In this document: one piece after another, positions 1-11,870 of the stretch | Layout of the letters: each line of letters opens with the position of its first letter | How positions within the stretch are numbered: position 1 is the first letter of the stretch | DNA from: Hydrangea macrophylla | Lineage: Eukaryota; Streptophyta; Magnoliopsida; Cornales; Hydrangeaceae | Assembly (NCBI GenBank): GCA_033977485.1 | Contig: CM066997.1 | Location: forward strand, 72,262,634 to 72,326,633 | Length of the DNA: 64,000 nt | Direction: 5' to 3' | Position numbers and translations under genes: made by a program | The notes under the pieces: generated by a model | Seen by the model: the letters and a program-made list of their open reading frames with translations, nothing else | What the model was told of the DNA's origin: nothing | Databases searched by the model: none

Positions 1-444
1 ACCTCTGGGAGCTCCCAGGAGCTGACGTTTTCGTCCGATTTTCTTTTAAAACTCGTTTTAGTACTTTTCTTGTGATCTAGAATGATCTTGGAACCTTTTG
101 ATGAATTTGGATGATTTCAGTCAAACCTGGTTAAACTTGGGTCAAACCGGTCAACGAGGACTTTTCGGGAAATTCCGGGACTTCCAGGGGTCTTTAGGAG
201 CTGACGATCTCATCTAATTTTAATTTAAAACTCATTCTATTACTTTTCTTATGACGTAGCTTGTTTCCAGAACTTCTGGTCCAAATCTGGGAGTGTTTTG
301 GCCTTCGGGGCATTTTGGTCATTCTGAGCATTTTGAGAGATAGAACTAACTTCCAGGAGTCCTTTTTTAGTCTTTTTCGATCATTATGAACCACCAAGCT
401 ATGGGTCTCCTAAATATGATAGTCGATAAAGTGGGGTGTCTACA
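1..444 (-). repeat. Tat-type LTR, U3 end fragment (minus orientation)
   Basis: Read on the minus strand this begins TGTAGACACCCC, the same start as the other Tat-type LTRs in this window (3419 and 44393). It is cut by the window edge. It contains a diverged direct repeat of about 179 bp (the motif aggagctgacg recurs at 17 and 196). Its inner end abuts an Athila-like LTR sequence, so it probably inserted there. The small ORFs here are not credible genes. Confidence 0.65.
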
Positions 445-750
445 AGTCTTAAAGTAGGAAGTATAGACTTGTAATCCTAGATTCCATTCACTCATGTCAA
501 AATAATTTTAAATATTGCATTCGTTTACTTAGTTTTAATTGTAGTACAATATTTCCACAATTTCACCGTTTAGTTCATAGTAGCAGTTAAATCAACAATC
601 AATCGAACTTCTATTTTCTATAACTAAACAGATCTTGATTTTATTAATTAGAGGACAAAAATAATTAATCTGTGTTGTTCGACCTTTAATTCCACAGTGC
701 AAATCTTAGAAAGTAAAGCATAATTTTTTAACTTGATTTTGAAGAGATCA
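445..750 (+). repeat. Athila-like LTR, 3' end fragment
   Basis: This is the reverse complement of about 39443-39760, the inner part of the 5' LTR of the minus-strand Athila-like element. Shared landmarks are the block around 'attccattcactcat', the phrase 'gacctttaattccaca' and the end ttgatttt...gatca. It ends at GATCA (750), like the solo LTR ending at 29696. The rest of this LTR is missing where the Tat LTR joins. Confidence 0.7.
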
Positions 751-1043
751 TTTACGCTAACTAAAGACTAGATAGCTATTGTTTTTATTTCCGTACTTAT
801 GTAGAATTGGTACGTGAGTATATGTTGCTTTTAGACCTTTTCATAGTCCTGGGGACAACTCTGATGATTTTGTAATAACTAGAATGGTGGTAACATATTC
901 AGTATATGTATATTATTGTTCCTATTGTTTTTACAAACTAGTACTATGTGGTGTGGATAATTTAGTGACATTCACCCGTCATTCCCTATAGACCCAAAAA
1001 GAAAATTTATTTTTCTCTATTTTTGCTGCATCGGGGCGTGACA
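751..1043 (+). repeat. Tekay-type LTR, 3' end fragment
   Basis: From about 840 this matches the reverse complement of 23926-24060, the outer end of the Tekay element's LTR, including 'cattccctatagaccc' and the terminal gggcgtgaca. The first 90 bases match less clearly. It breaks into a Tat integrase coding sequence that resumes at 1044, so it is a truncated insertion remnant or a rearranged junction. Confidence 0.6.
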
Positions 1044-1902
1044 GATTACTTCACTAAGTGGGTAGAAGCTATACCTACAAGATCGATCACTCAGGCCACT
1101 ATTATCAAGTTCATTGAGCAACACATCATACACTGGTTTGGCTTGACAGAAACCATTACAACTAACCAAGGCTCTGTGTTTACTAGAGTAGAGACCACAA
1201 ATTTTGCAGAAAGTGTGGGTGTGAAAATTTTCACTTCAACCCCATACTCAAGAAAATGGTCAAGCCTAGTCATCTAACAGAGTTATTAAAGGAATCTTGG
1301 GAAAGATGATAAAAGAAAATCCAAGATCTTGGGAATCACTCCTTTCTGAAGCACTTTGGGTTTATTAGACATCCAAATGATTAAGTACAGGAGTGACACC
1401 ATTTGCCTTGACTTATGGGCATGATGCCATGCTGCCCATGAAAGTTAAAGTTCGATCAACAAGGAAGGCATTACAAAATTGGTTGGAACCCGTCGATTAC
1501 ACTGAGGCTATGATCACTAAACTAGAAGGGTTAGATGAGGTCAGACTAAATGCTCTGGATTGCCTTAAGGTGCAAAAAAATTGTGCTTCTAGAGCTAATA
1601 ATAATAAAGTGAGGGCAAAGTCATTCTGTTTGGAGGAGCTAATTTGGAAAGCCATTCTTCCTGTCGGTGAAAAAGATAGGAGGTATAGCAAGTGGTCCGT
1701 TAATTGGGAAGCACCGTTCATGATCTTTAAAGTTTTAAGAGGTGGTGTTTACCAGTTGCGTGACATTGATGGTGAAGTTCATCTAATATTAATCAATGGT
1801 CAGTATTTGAAATCTTATTATCTTATACTTTGGGAGATTACATATTTAGAATTCAAACCCAACCTAGACATGGAATATGAACCAATCATCAATCAAGAGT
1901 AA
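1044..1902 (+). pseudogene. Tat-lineage integrase fragment, broken
   Basis: Translation starts inside the integrase core with DYFTKWVEAIPTRS, the strand after the first catalytic Asp, and continues with TNQGSVF where the second catalytic Asp is normally found (SDxGSxF); here it is Asn. A stop at 1275-1277 and frame changes up to about 1393 destroy the region of the catalytic Glu. A second open stretch (1393-1902) holds the C-terminal part, with TPFALTYGHDAMLPM and a GPF-like NWEAPFMIF module. The 5' part of the polyprotein is absent, replaced by a Tekay LTR fragment. It is the end of the pol of the element whose 3' LTR is probably 3419-7946. Not functional. Confidence 0.8.
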
Positions 1903-2395
1903 GAGATATAGATAAAGGGGAGGAGGATGTTTCATTCATATCTTTGAGAAAATATTTACAAAGAATTCAAAAGAAGGAAAGATAAAGAAAAGAAAAGAAC
2001 AAAAGAAGGGCATAAAAAGAATGACCGATGAGGCTAATCCCCATCGGCCTGAGCTAAACTGATCAACTCATTTTGTGCCCTGGTTTCTCGGGTTACCTGC
2101 CAATCTCTTCAAGACAGCCCGCCAGGAACTCTGCCTCTTCTTCCCACTGCTTTGCCTTCCTCTTCCACTCCCGCTTCCCTCATTTGATGTAATCAAGAGA
2201 GCACTCCAGGTCGGTGATCCTCCTCCGAAGAGTCCTTTTCCCAACCAACAGAGAGGCTGGAAGGTCGTCATACTTGAAATCATGAAATTATGGGACCCAA
2301 GCATCCTCTGGCTCTGGAGCATCCTTAGGCTGGGAGGCTTCTCCCCGAGAGCTTTCTCCCACTTCAAAATTATTGGCCCGAAATGGAAACCTTAG
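1903..2395 (-). pseudogene. Antisense ORF remnant downstream of Tat integrase
   Basis: Between the integrase end and the LTR-like intruder, the minus strand carries a degenerate coding-like stretch (about 2367-2060). In one frame it reads a charged, coiled-coil-like segment (RTLRRRITDLEC, then KRKAKQWEEEAEFLAG) interrupted by stops; another frame is open for 99 codons. Some Tat-lineage elements, such as maize Grande, are known to carry an extra ORF antisense to pol in this position. The assignment rests on position and on the coiled-coil look. The plus-strand bases 1903-2050 are purine-rich with no gene. Confidence 0.4.
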
Positions 2396-3418
2396 AGGGG
2401 GGTAAATAAGGTTTTAGTGGAAAATAAACCTTTTTAAAACATAATTGCAAATTAAACACAACCACAAATAATAATGTAAAGAGAGAAGGAAAGAGACACT
2501 TGCAAACTGAGTTTTCAAGTGGTTCGACAATCCGCACACTGCGGCCTACGTCCACCCTCAAGAACACCTCTTGAGGATCCCTTTAATCTGACCTACTTCA
2601 CGGGTGTAGATCAAATTGTTTTAAGAGCCTTCAATTTCTCCCAAAGAAGAACACCTCTTCTTTGCACACAAGGGTTACTAACCCTTACTCATTACAAATT
2701 ATTGAAATAAATTGAACTCTCTTTTTAGAATAGATAATATAATTGAAAGCTCACTACAATTCACTCTCTCAAAGATATACAAATGAAGAGCTAGAGCAAA
2801 CTGATTAACTCACATAACTAGGGCTCAAAAGAGAATGATGAAAGATCACCAAGTTGTGTGATTCAAATAATGTTTTCCAATGGATTGATCAACACTAAAA
2901 GGTTTGGAAAAACATGTATTTATAGGCCAAGAAAGATTATAGCCATTAGCGGCAAAATGGTAAATATTTGGCCTTTAAAGAAAACTAGTCATGCAAAAAC
3001 TGCATAGCCCAGTCGATTGATGCCGTAACCCAGTCGACTACAAAGTGGTCCGATCGACTGAATGTGGTAAAGCAAAACCTCTGTTTTTCTTGCAAAATCC
3101 AGTCGACATAAAGGGGGTCAAGTCGAACGGAAATAAAAGGGTCCACTTGACTAGGAGAATGTCTTGTCGACTGTTTTTCTTGTCAAAAACAGTTTTCTTA
3201 TTTTTGAAAGGTTCATCCAAGTTTTAATCCTTTAAGCCCTTTATGAGTGATAATCAAAATGCTTTTACAAGTAAACCTAGTCTTCAACTAAGGATGAAAG
3301 ATCTTCAAATCTTCAAGCTTGAACCTTGTTGAGCTCAATCACTCTTGGGATTCACCATATGCTATCTTAATTAAACACACAAAGTTAGAGCATTAAAGAG
3401 CATAATTCAAGAGATTAG
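2396..3418 (-). repeat. Unassigned LTR-like sequence
   Basis: An AT-rich block unlike its neighbours. On the minus strand it has a good TATA box (TATAAATA, 2924-2917) with a cluster of CAGTCGACTG-like palindromes upstream (3175-3009), the layout of the other LTRs here. The lower end (gaggggggtaaataagg, 2394-2412) resembles LTR sequence common in plant copia elements, but I could not prove both ends or a target duplication. No credible ORF. Confidence 0.4.
2917..2924 (-). promoter_or_regulatory. TATA box of the LTR-like sequence
   Basis: TATAAATA on the minus strand, about 85 bp downstream of the palindrome cluster 3175-3009. Confidence 0.4.
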
Positions 3419-4380
3419 TGTAGACACCCCATTTTGACCTACCAAAAAAAAGAAATAACTGTGGTAGGGGGCCCACTGGGCATGCAAATCGAGAAAAAGA
3501 GCTCCAGAATCACTAGAGGGACCCCAGAGGCTAAATCAAAGTCAATACTGAGACGGTAGCTCATCCACCAGAGGTCCAGAATTCGGGATCATCCGATTAT
3601 GATAATCGATGACGTTTTCAACCAAAGTCAAAGCTCGACACAAAATTCAAGACCGAAATTTAGTCCGGGATGACTGAAGGTCAAATTCGATTACGTCAAG
3701 GAAAAGTGGGCATCAATGTAGGGCCATAGAACTTCTCAAATCATCAAGTTCTGGTAAACGACGGTGAATCTAACTCCAATCAAAGTTTCGGCGCGACAAA
3801 ATCAAGGAATAGGGAAACGATTGTCAATCTGGAAACACCGGAAGTCCAATTTGGGCATATCTGGATCGAAATACGGAGAAAAATAGGAATTCTGCAAGTT
3901 GAATAAGCCTAATTGGATAATTAAAGAAGAAATGACGGCTAACTGAAGTTTCAAAGCTCAATTGGAAAGACAAGGGCAAAACGATCATTTCTAAAGTCAG
4001 AGAATCTCAATCAAATCATACAGATTCAAAGAGAACGCCAATACGATCCTAGATCATCTAGAATTAGAAAGATCGGACGGCTGGATCAAAAGATATCGAT
4101 AATCGAAGTTTAGACGATCCTGATCAAACGTCGATAGTCTGAAGAAAACAAAGTCACTTTCGAGTTTCATACAAGTTTTGATCCAATCATATGGATATAA
4201 GGATGACATTAAACTAAGCTCAGATCTTTTCGAATCGACTGAATCGGACATTCAGATTAAAAGATATCAAGAACCAAAGTCATGATCGATCAATGGCCCT
4301 GATCAAATAATTGGAGCCACCCCTCCGCGTCCCACCTACATGGGATCACAACCTATGTAGGGTTTGGAAAAAAAACTTTC

Positions 4381-4389
4381 TATAAAAAG
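4381..4389 (+). promoter_or_regulatory. TATA box of the 4.5-kb LTR
   Basis: TATAAAAAG about 960 bp into the LTR, followed by a C/A-rich, leader-like stretch (4440-4900). It is the best single promoter motif in this LTR. Confidence 0.45.
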
Positions 4390-5054
4390 AAAGTTCTCTC
4401 CCACGCAAGAGAAAAGGAAAAATAAAAACCCACAGCCCTTTCATTTTGCCCTGTTAGGTTTTGAAACAAAAAATCCCTCACACTTGGGTTTTGTTTGGCT
4501 TCCAAACAAACACACCCATATCACCACCACCACAACACCACTGTCACCACCACCAAAAACCCATGACCACCACTCCATTACCCAACTCCCCTCATAAACC
4601 TAGCCTTAAAGGACCCTCGGATAGCCCAGAAAAGCAGTTTAACCAAACAGAGCCTTAGCCACTGCCCAGAATCTAAAAATCCAACCAAACAGGGCCTTAA
4701 CCACTTTTCCCTTTCTCACTCCCATACCATAACCTTCCTCTCATCAAACCGGAGACAACTGCGGTAGTCCCACCACCAAATCATTCTCACAGAAGCCCCA
4801 CGCGCCTCCTAAACACCTCACGCGCCACCGCTACACAGAAGTAACTCTGGCGATCTTTCTGGCAATAACCGCCGGAAACCACCACCACCACCAGACCAAT
4901 CGTCTAGCCTAGACGATGCAAACCCCGAAAGCCTGACCTCCAAAAGTTAACGGAAATGCATACACACGTCGCACGCGCCACCGCGGTCCATTCCGCCCAT
5001 CCCACGCGTAGCCAACAGTCAGCGCTGAGTCAGCACTGAGTCATCTTTGACCCA

Positions 5055-5411
5055 CCAATCAGACACTGCCATGTGGTGCGGACTGCTGAGTCAGCAGCCC
5101 AGTCAACTGACACGTGTCTTTCTTGTCAGCGCCAGGTCATAGTCTATTGGCCAATCATAGAATGCCACATGGCATTATTTGCCACGTGTCATGCCACTTC
5201 ACTGCCCCATCACTGCTTCGTCAGCATCCACCAACCAATCAGAGGTTCACACAGGGCATGACTGCCATGTCAGCATGTTGACAAGCCAGTCAAAGGCTGC
5301 CATACATCACTTTGATGGCTAGTCAGCACGCCCAATCAGTGCCTGGTTAGTTTTGACCAGCCAACCGAAGGCGCCACATATCTATGACTGCCACGTGGCT
5401 TGCTGACGTGG
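5055..5411 (+). promoter_or_regulatory. Cluster of G-box/ACGT and CCAAT motifs
   Basis: Four CCAATCA motifs (5055, 5151, 5235, 5332) alternate with ACGT-core sites: GACACGTGTC (5109-5118), GCCACGTGTC (5181), GCCACGTGGC (5390-5399) and TGACGTGG (5404-5411). G-boxes bind bZIP and bHLH factors and CCAAT binds NF-Y in plants. The block looks like a diverged repeat of about 90 bp. It lies about 0.7-1 kb downstream of the TATA at 4381, so a promoter role is inference. Confidence 0.4.
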
Positions 5412-5864
5412 CAGCTGGTCCCACTTTTTAGTTTTTCCCATTTTTCTCCACTTTGGTTCCGGATATTGATGACCGAACACTTGTTCCCAGCTAATTTAGC
5501 TGTTCCGGACACACAGGTGATCTTAGATTTGCTCAAATCCAACTTTTTAGGCCTGTTTGGCATTTTATATGTCCATTTTAGGCTATCTTGGCCATAGTTT
5601 GACCCCCGTGGGTGCCGCTCAACTCAGCCCGGACTCATTTCCGCCTGACTTATGACTTTTCAGACTTTTTCGGCCCTTTCGGACTTCACTATGACATCCA
5701 TTTAGGTCAATTTTGTTTCAAAATTTGACTTGGGGCCTTCTCGGCTTATTTTTTATGATGTTTCTCGATTACGATCCTATTAAAAGCTCATGATTCTTTC
5801 TCAACAAACATCGATTGAATTTCAATAGCCCCTTCTGCACAGGTAATTCTCTCAAACTCTTACA

Positions 5865-6125
5865 CTTAGTGGTCTGGGGCTCCCTATAAATCCACTGGTT
5901 GGATAATCTGCCTTTTTCTTTTCTTTTATTTTATTATATGCTTTAGTGGTCTGGGGCTCCCTATAAATCCACTGGTCGGATATTCTGCCTTTTTCTTTTC
6001 TTTTATTTTATATGCTTTAGTGGTCTAGGGCTCCCTATAAATCCACTGGTCGGATATTCTGCCTTTTTCTTTCTCTTTTACTTTCTCTTAGTGGTGTGGT
6101 CTCCCTATAAATCCACTGGTCGGAT
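5865..6125 (+). repeat. Tandem repeat, 4 copies of 70-77 bp
   Basis: The core ctccctataaatccactgg occurs with 'tccctataaa' at 5881, 5958, 6032 and 6102 (spacings 77, 74, 70), each followed by a pyrimidine-rich tail. Every copy carries a CTATAAATC motif. Confidence 0.85.
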
Positions 6126-6139
6126 ATTCCGCCTTCTCT

Positions 6140-6470
6140 TGCCTGTCGGAAGGAGGCCTCGAACTCCACCCGATTGGACATTATATCCTGCATCAGCCGG
6201 AGGGAGATCTAATGACCCACCCGGCTGAACTTTATCAAACTGCTATATCCTGCGCCAGCCGGAAGGAGGCCCTCGAACTCCACCCGATTGGACTTTATAT
6301 CCTGCATCAGCCGGAGGGAGATCTAATGACCCACCCGGTTAAACTTTATCAAACTACTATATCCTGCACCAGTCGGAAGGAGGCCTCGAACTCTACCCAA
6401 TTTGGACTTTGTATCCTGCATCAGCCGGAAAGAGATCTAATGACCTACCCGACTGCATTTTATCTCCTGA
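6140..6470 (+). repeat. Tandem repeat, 3 copies of about 113 bp
   Basis: The motif gaactc(c/t)acccgattgg recurs at about 6161, 6275 and 6388. Each unit contains 'cagccgg(a)ggagatctaatgac'-type sequence. The 87-codon plus-strand ORF here is a product of the repeat, not a gene. Confidence 0.85.
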
Positions 6471-6529
6471 TTTAGATATTTGTTGATAAAAAAATCAGAG
6501 AAACAAAAAGTTGATCCTTCTCTCCATTT

Positions 6530-7060
6530 GCACTGGGCACCGACCCATACATCCGGTAATTTTTGTTTACTTGGGCATCGACCCGTACTTTCGGCACTTT
6601 CTCAAATCACGGGGCGCCGACCCTTACTTCTGGTTACTCTTTTACATCACTGAGCACCGACCCTTACTTCTGGCACTTTTTCTCAAGCCACTAGGCATTG
6701 ACCCGTACTTCCGGTAAAACTTTGACATCACCTTTTTTTACATCACTGGGCACCGACCCATACTTCTGGTACACGTTTCCCAAACTCACTTGGCACTGCC
6801 CCATACTTTCGGTACACTTTTTCATTACTTGGGCGCCGACCCTTACTTCCGGTTACTTTTTTCAAATCACAGGGCACCGTCCCTTTCTTTCGGTATAAAA
6901 ATAAAAAATACAAAAAAAGAAGACGAAAAGAAAAATACGAAAAATGGGCTTTCTCAAAAATAAAACTTAATTCCACCTTTGCTTGGAATCTGCAAATAGC
7001 GTAGGTAAGACAGGTAAGTCTTCACAATCTTCATGTGCACCGACCCTTACTTTCGGCACA
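6530..7060 (+). repeat. Degenerate repeat array with 'gcaccgacccttacttc' core
   Basis: About nine diverged units of roughly 45-60 bp carry variants of gggcaccgacccttacttc; a further unit appears at about 7035. An A-rich stretch (6895-6965) interrupts them. Short ORFs across it are repeat artefacts. Confidence 0.75.
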
Positions 7061-7299
7061 TAAAACAAAAGACAAAAAAACAAAAATACAAAAGCTTATC
7101 GCACGGTCGATCTACCCCAACTTTTACTCAAAACACTTTCTCATAACTCACTACTTTCTCAAGGTTCAAGTCTAGGACTACACCGTACAGGTTAAAGTTC
7201 CTAGCTACACCGACTTTACTCAAAACACTATTTTACACACTCAAGGTCTAGATCGACCAAAACACTCATGCACATACATAGCACAAAATTATGTATAGC

Positions 7300-7480
7300 C
7301 TGACTCTAGAGTCGAGATACGTATGCAATCCACACTTGGGTGCGGCCACATCATATTTTCAAACTATCTCGTGTTGCGGTACGTATAGATATTTTCAAAC
7401 TACCTCATATCGAGATATGTATACATAACTACATACTTTCAAAACTATCTCGTGCGAGATACGTAAATCGGCAATCGTGT
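7300..7480 (+). repeat. Short repeats 'ctatctcgtg..gagatacgta'
   Basis: Three to four diverged copies of a unit of about 60 bp carrying 'tcgagatacgtat' or 'tatctcgtg' halves. This is a fourth, weaker repeat set inside the same LTR. Confidence 0.5.
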
Positions 7481-7946
7481 GTCACGGATGCTCACGTTTA
7501 ATTTCTTGTATATGTATTCTATTATTTCTTACTTATACCCGTTACTATGAAAACCATTGAACCAGCAACCGTGTGTCACGGATGTTCGAGGGTGCCTAAT
7601 ACCTTTCCTCGACATAATCGAGTCCCCGAACCCACTTCAAGAACTTTTGTTTTTGCACGACTATTAAGAGTCACACTTTTAAAAGGGCCCACTTTTCTCA
7701 AACTGCGTCTCAAAAGTCAAAGATGATTACTATAATCGTCTTTGTAGGGATCCTAACTCCCAAAAATGTTAGGTGGCGACTCTAAAAACTTTTACTGGCC
7801 CTACTCCTACTTACATGTACTTTTATACATTTCTTTTTCTCGCTTTGGTTTGCTGCTTTGGGGATTTTATCCTATTTTATTTCATTTCCTTTAAAACAGT
7901 CGTGACCCGCGAGGGGACCGCCCCCACCTTCGGGGCGGGCGCGACA

Positions 7947-9215
7947 CTAATAATGAACCATTAGAAACAAACACTGAAGCTCTTAAAGAAGTAGAAGAAG
8001 CTGAGAAAAGACCCGAAAAGGAGCCCGCTAACGATGAATTACAAAAATGTCCTTTCCCCGTGCCTTACCCAAAAAGGCTCAAGAAACCAAAAAATGAGGC
8101 AAAGAATCAGGAGTTCTTGGAATTATTTAAACAAGTCAAAATAAACCTCCCATTCCTTGATGCTATTAAACAAGTACTGGCCTACGCTAAGTATCTCAAA
8201 GACTTATGTATGGTCAAAAGGAGGCAAAGTTTAAAGAAACACGCTTATGTCACTTGGCAAGCAAGCGCAATCATTCAAAATGAGTTATCCCCGAAACTCA
8301 AAGGTATTCCCACTATCTCATGTCGAATTGGGAATCAAAGGATAGACAATGCACTCCTTGATTTAGGGGCAAGCGTAAACCTACTGCCCTACTCAGTCTA
8401 CAAACAACTAGACTTAGGTGAACTTAAACCTACTCGAGTTGCACTATAATTGGCAGATAGGTCAGTCAAATACCCTAGAGGAATACTGGAGGACGTCCTC
8501 GTTCAAATAGACTTATTTGTCTTCTCAGTTGATTTCGTGATCTTGGACACTAGACATGTGTCTAATCCATGTGCATAAATCCCGGTGATATTTGGACGCC
8601 CATTCCTCAACACAATTGATGCCACAATCAAAATAAGAAGTGGCATAATGACCATCGTATTCGGGAACATGACTTTGAATGTGAAAATCTTTTTGAATCC
8701 CCGACCTGAAGAATACGAGGATGAGGAAGAAGTTAACTACATCGAAATGGTTATTGAAGATGAGGCCGATTTGGGCGATTTTAAAGATCCTTTAGAGGTA
8801 GTGGTGGCACAATTTGATGCCGTCTATCAACCTAAAAACTCTACCCCATTGGATAGAGACCTAAATTTAACTTGCCTCATGATGGACACGCTAGAGGAGG
8901 ATAGAAATGAATGCATATGGATAACACCATATGAACCACTGCCTCCAAAAACAAAAATAGTTATGCCTTCCAACTTTCAGTTTTCCGATTTGGAATTAAA
9001 GGAGCTCCCAAAAGAGCTCAAATTTGCTTTCCTAGGGACTGAAAAGACTTATCCTGTCATAATCTCATCTACGTTAAGTTCTGAACAAGAGGATAAGTTA
9101 GTCCAAATGTTGAAGCAATATAAGGGAGCATTAGGATAGACTATTGCCGATCTCAAAGCCATAAGTTCGTCTGTCTTCACCCATAAAATATATTTGGAGG
9201 AAGACGGTAAACCTT
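7947..9215 (+). pseudogene. Athila-like gag C-terminus and protease, broken
   Basis: The open sequence right after the Tat LTR reads as the end of an Athila gag (FPVPYPKRLKKP, then ELFKQVKINLPFLDAIKQV). The aspartic protease follows with LLDLGASVNLLP (DLGA, the usual Athila form of the active site) and a later IFGRPFLNTIDATIK flap/core motif. In-frame stops fall at about 8448 and 8576. The linker to RT is acidic and ends with ELKFAFLGTEKTYPVII, typical of Athila, with another stop near 9138. All earlier gag sequence is missing, cut off by the 3419-7946 LTR. The protein role would be capsid/nucleocapsid and polyprotein processing. Several stops make it a dead copy. Confidence 0.85.
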
Positions 9216-10520
9216 CGTGACAAATGCAAAGGCGTCTGAATCCCAACATGCAAGTAGTTAAAAAGGAAGTTCTAAAACTACTGGATGTTAGGATTATGTA
9301 TACTATTTCTGACAGCCCTTGGGTCAGTCCAACCCAAGTGGTGCCCAAAAAGGCAGGCATAATGGTTATTCCTAATAAAGATGGCAAATTGGTACCAATA
9401 CGCATCCCATCGGATGGCGAATGTGTATTGATTACCAAAAATTGAATACCGTGACCCACAAAGACCACTTTCCATTACCATTCATGGATCAAATGCTAAA
9501 ACGAGTGGCGGGTCATAAGTACTATTGCTTCTTGGACGAATATAATGGATATAATTAAATCAAAATAGCTCCTAAGATCAATAGAAAATAACTTTCATAT
9601 GTTTATTTGGTACTTTCGCTTACCTTCGTATGCCCTTCGGCTTATGCAATGCACCTGCTACCTTTCAGCGGTGCATGTTAAGCATTTTTACCGATATGGT
9701 CGAATAGATACTTGAAGTGTTTATGGACAATTTTTCTGTGATCGGCCATAGTTTCAAAAATTGCTTAGACAATCTGGAACTTGTATTAGCACGATGCAAG
9801 GACAAACACTTGGTACTAAACTGGAAAAAGTGTCACTTCATGGTGACCAAGGGAATTGTCCTCGGCCACATTATCTCCGACAAAGGTATCCAAGTGGATA
9901 AAGCTAAAATCGATATAATCTCGACCCTACCTGTCCCCCGTATAGTTAAATACATTCCAACTTTTTTGGGGCACGTAGGATTTTATCGTCGCTTCGTCCA
10001 GAACTTTAGTGCAATATCCCGTCCACTCTATCAACTGCTCGTTAAAGACGCACCATTTGAGTGGTCGAAAAGCTGTCAAACATCGTTTGACGCATTAAAA
10101 GAACACCATACCTCCGCACCGATAATACAGGCACCCGATTAGGGTTTGCCATTCAAACTAATGTGCGATGCTAGTGACTATGCCATAGGTGCAGTCTTAG
10201 GACAGAGGAAGGATAATAAGCCTTACATAATTTACTATGCTAATCGAACGCTTAACGAAGCTTAAATGAATTACACAACTACTAAAAAAGAGCTACTGGC
10301 AATAGTCTTTGCTTTGGATAAATTCCTGTCTTATCAAATAGGGTCCCCAATCATCTATTTTACAGACCACTCGGCCCTCAAATATCTATTATCCAATAAG
10401 GATGCAAAACAAAGGCTTATCCATTGGATACTCCTACTCTAGGAATTCGATATCACAATTAAAGACAAAAAGGGAGTAGAGAATGTGGTCGCTGACCATT
10501 TGTCTCGGTTAATGTTTTTT
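9216..10520 (+). pseudogene. Athila-like reverse transcriptase and RNase H, broken
   Basis: RT fingers start at QMQRRLNPNMQVV and SPWVSPTQVVPKKAG. A frameshift near 9425 and stops follow through the palm. The CNAPATFQRCM motif is recognisable at about 9640. The catalytic box reads FMDN (9720-9731), with the second Asp changed to Asn. The thumb has GIVLGHIISDKGIQVDKAK. RNase H carries MCDASDYAIGAVLGQ and FTDHSALKYLLSNK but has stops at 10140, 10263 and 10440. It would copy element RNA into DNA and remove the template; as read it cannot. Confidence 0.85.
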
Positions 10521-11870
10521 GACAACACTGAACCCATACCGATCAAGGATGAATTCCCAGATGAGCAACTGATGACTGTTTCCAGTTTGCCATGGTATGC
10601 TGATATCATAAACTATCTAGTTACAGGAGAAACCCCAAGTCATTGGTCAACTCAAGACAAGAAACAGTTCCTCTCGTTCGCACGTCACTTCTTCTTCGAT
10701 GACCCATGCTTATTCAAGTATTGCGCCGATTAGGTCATCAGACGTTGCATTCAAAATGAAGACATAATCGTGATTTTAGCTTCATGCCACTCTGAAGCTT
10801 GCGGTGGCCACTTTGCTTCACAGAATACCACACAGAAAATCCTACATAGCAGTTTTTATTAGCCAACCATATTCAAGGATGCCCACGAATTTTGTAAATC
10901 ATGCCAACGCTGTTAAAAGCTACGTACAATTTCAAAATGAAATTCTATGCCTTTTAACTCCCATAATCATAATTGAAAATTTTGACTGTTGGGGCATAGA
11001 TTTCATAGGCCCATTCCCAAAGTCAAATAACTACGAGTATATACTCCTTGTTGTAGAGTATATCTCGAAATGGGTAGAGGCAATTCCAACAAGGCGAAAT
11101 GATCATCAAATAGTAATTTCTTTCTTAAAATAAAATATTCTTTCGCGTTTTGGAACCCCAAAGGCAGTAATAAGTGACCAAGGAAAGCACTTTTGCAATA
11201 GACCCTTGGAGTCACTTCTCAAAAAGTATGGGGTTAACTATAAAATCGCCTTAGCCTACAACCCACAAACTAACGGGTTGGTAGAACTGGCTAACCGAGA
11301 AATCAAACATATCCTTGAAAAGACAGTTAGTTCAAATCAGAAAGACTAGGCATATAAGCTGACTGATGCTCTATGGGCATACCGTACTACTTACAAGACA
11401 AATCTGGGAATGTCCCCATATAGGCTAGTATACAAAAAGGCATTTCACCTCCCTGTCGAAATCGAGCACAAAGCATATTGGACGATACGCTCATTGAACT
11501 TTGATATTAAAGAGGGAGGTCATCTCCGAAAACTCTAGTTAGCTGAACTGGAAGAAATACGTCGAGATGCATATAACAACGCCAAATTACATAAGGAAAG
11601 GTTGAAGGCTTACCACGATAGAACGATATTTTATAAATCATTCGAGCCAGTACAAAAGTCTTATTATACGACTCTCGCCTTCACCTATTTCCTAGGAACC
11701 TCCGCTCCCGGTGGACAGGACCGTTCATTGTTAAATCTGTCTTCCCACACAGGGCTGTTGAGCTCATAAATCCTAAGAACGACGAAAGTTTCAAGGTCAT
11801 TGGCCAATGATTAAAATAAATCTTGGAGAACTTCCAACTAGAAGCTAAGCACATCTAGCTGGATGAGCCC
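10485..11870 (+). pseudogene. Athila-like integrase, broken
   Basis: It continues from RNase H (ENVVADHLSRL). The zinc-binding N-terminus is damaged by a stop at 10731 and frame changes to about 10975. The core has CWGIDFIGPFPKS (first Asp), KAVISDQGKHF (second Asp) and NGLVELANREIKH (Glu), with stops at 11131 and 11347. NLGMSPYRLVYKKAFHLPVE is clear. The C-terminal GPF module survives only in shifted frames around 11700-11800. The short ORFs at 10804-11133 and 10485-10733 are pieces of it. Confidence 0.85.

Larger units (their letters stand above)
3419..7946 (+). repeat. Tat/Ogre-like LTR, 4.5 kb, probably a 3' LTR
   Basis: Starts TGTAGACACCCCATTTTG and ends GGGCGCGACA. A strong TATA box lies at 4381. 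The late part has the Tat hallmarks 'gggtgcctaatacc' (about 7590) and 'ggtggcgactct' (about 7771). It contains three separate tandem arrays and a cluster of ACGT and CCAAT elements, listed below. The five bases before it (ATTAG) and after it (CTAAT) are not a direct duplication. The left side is the Tat integrase remnant plus an intruder, and the right side is Athila gag, so I read it as the 3' LTR of the element at 1044-2395 inserted into the Athila-like element. It holds no gene. Confidence 0.7.

Noticed and set aside
3419..7946. Calling this LTR a clean solo LTR with target duplication
   Set aside because: Flanks ATTAG and CTAAT are inverted, not direct, and the two sides are different sequences, so a 3' LTR of the Tat remnant is more likely.
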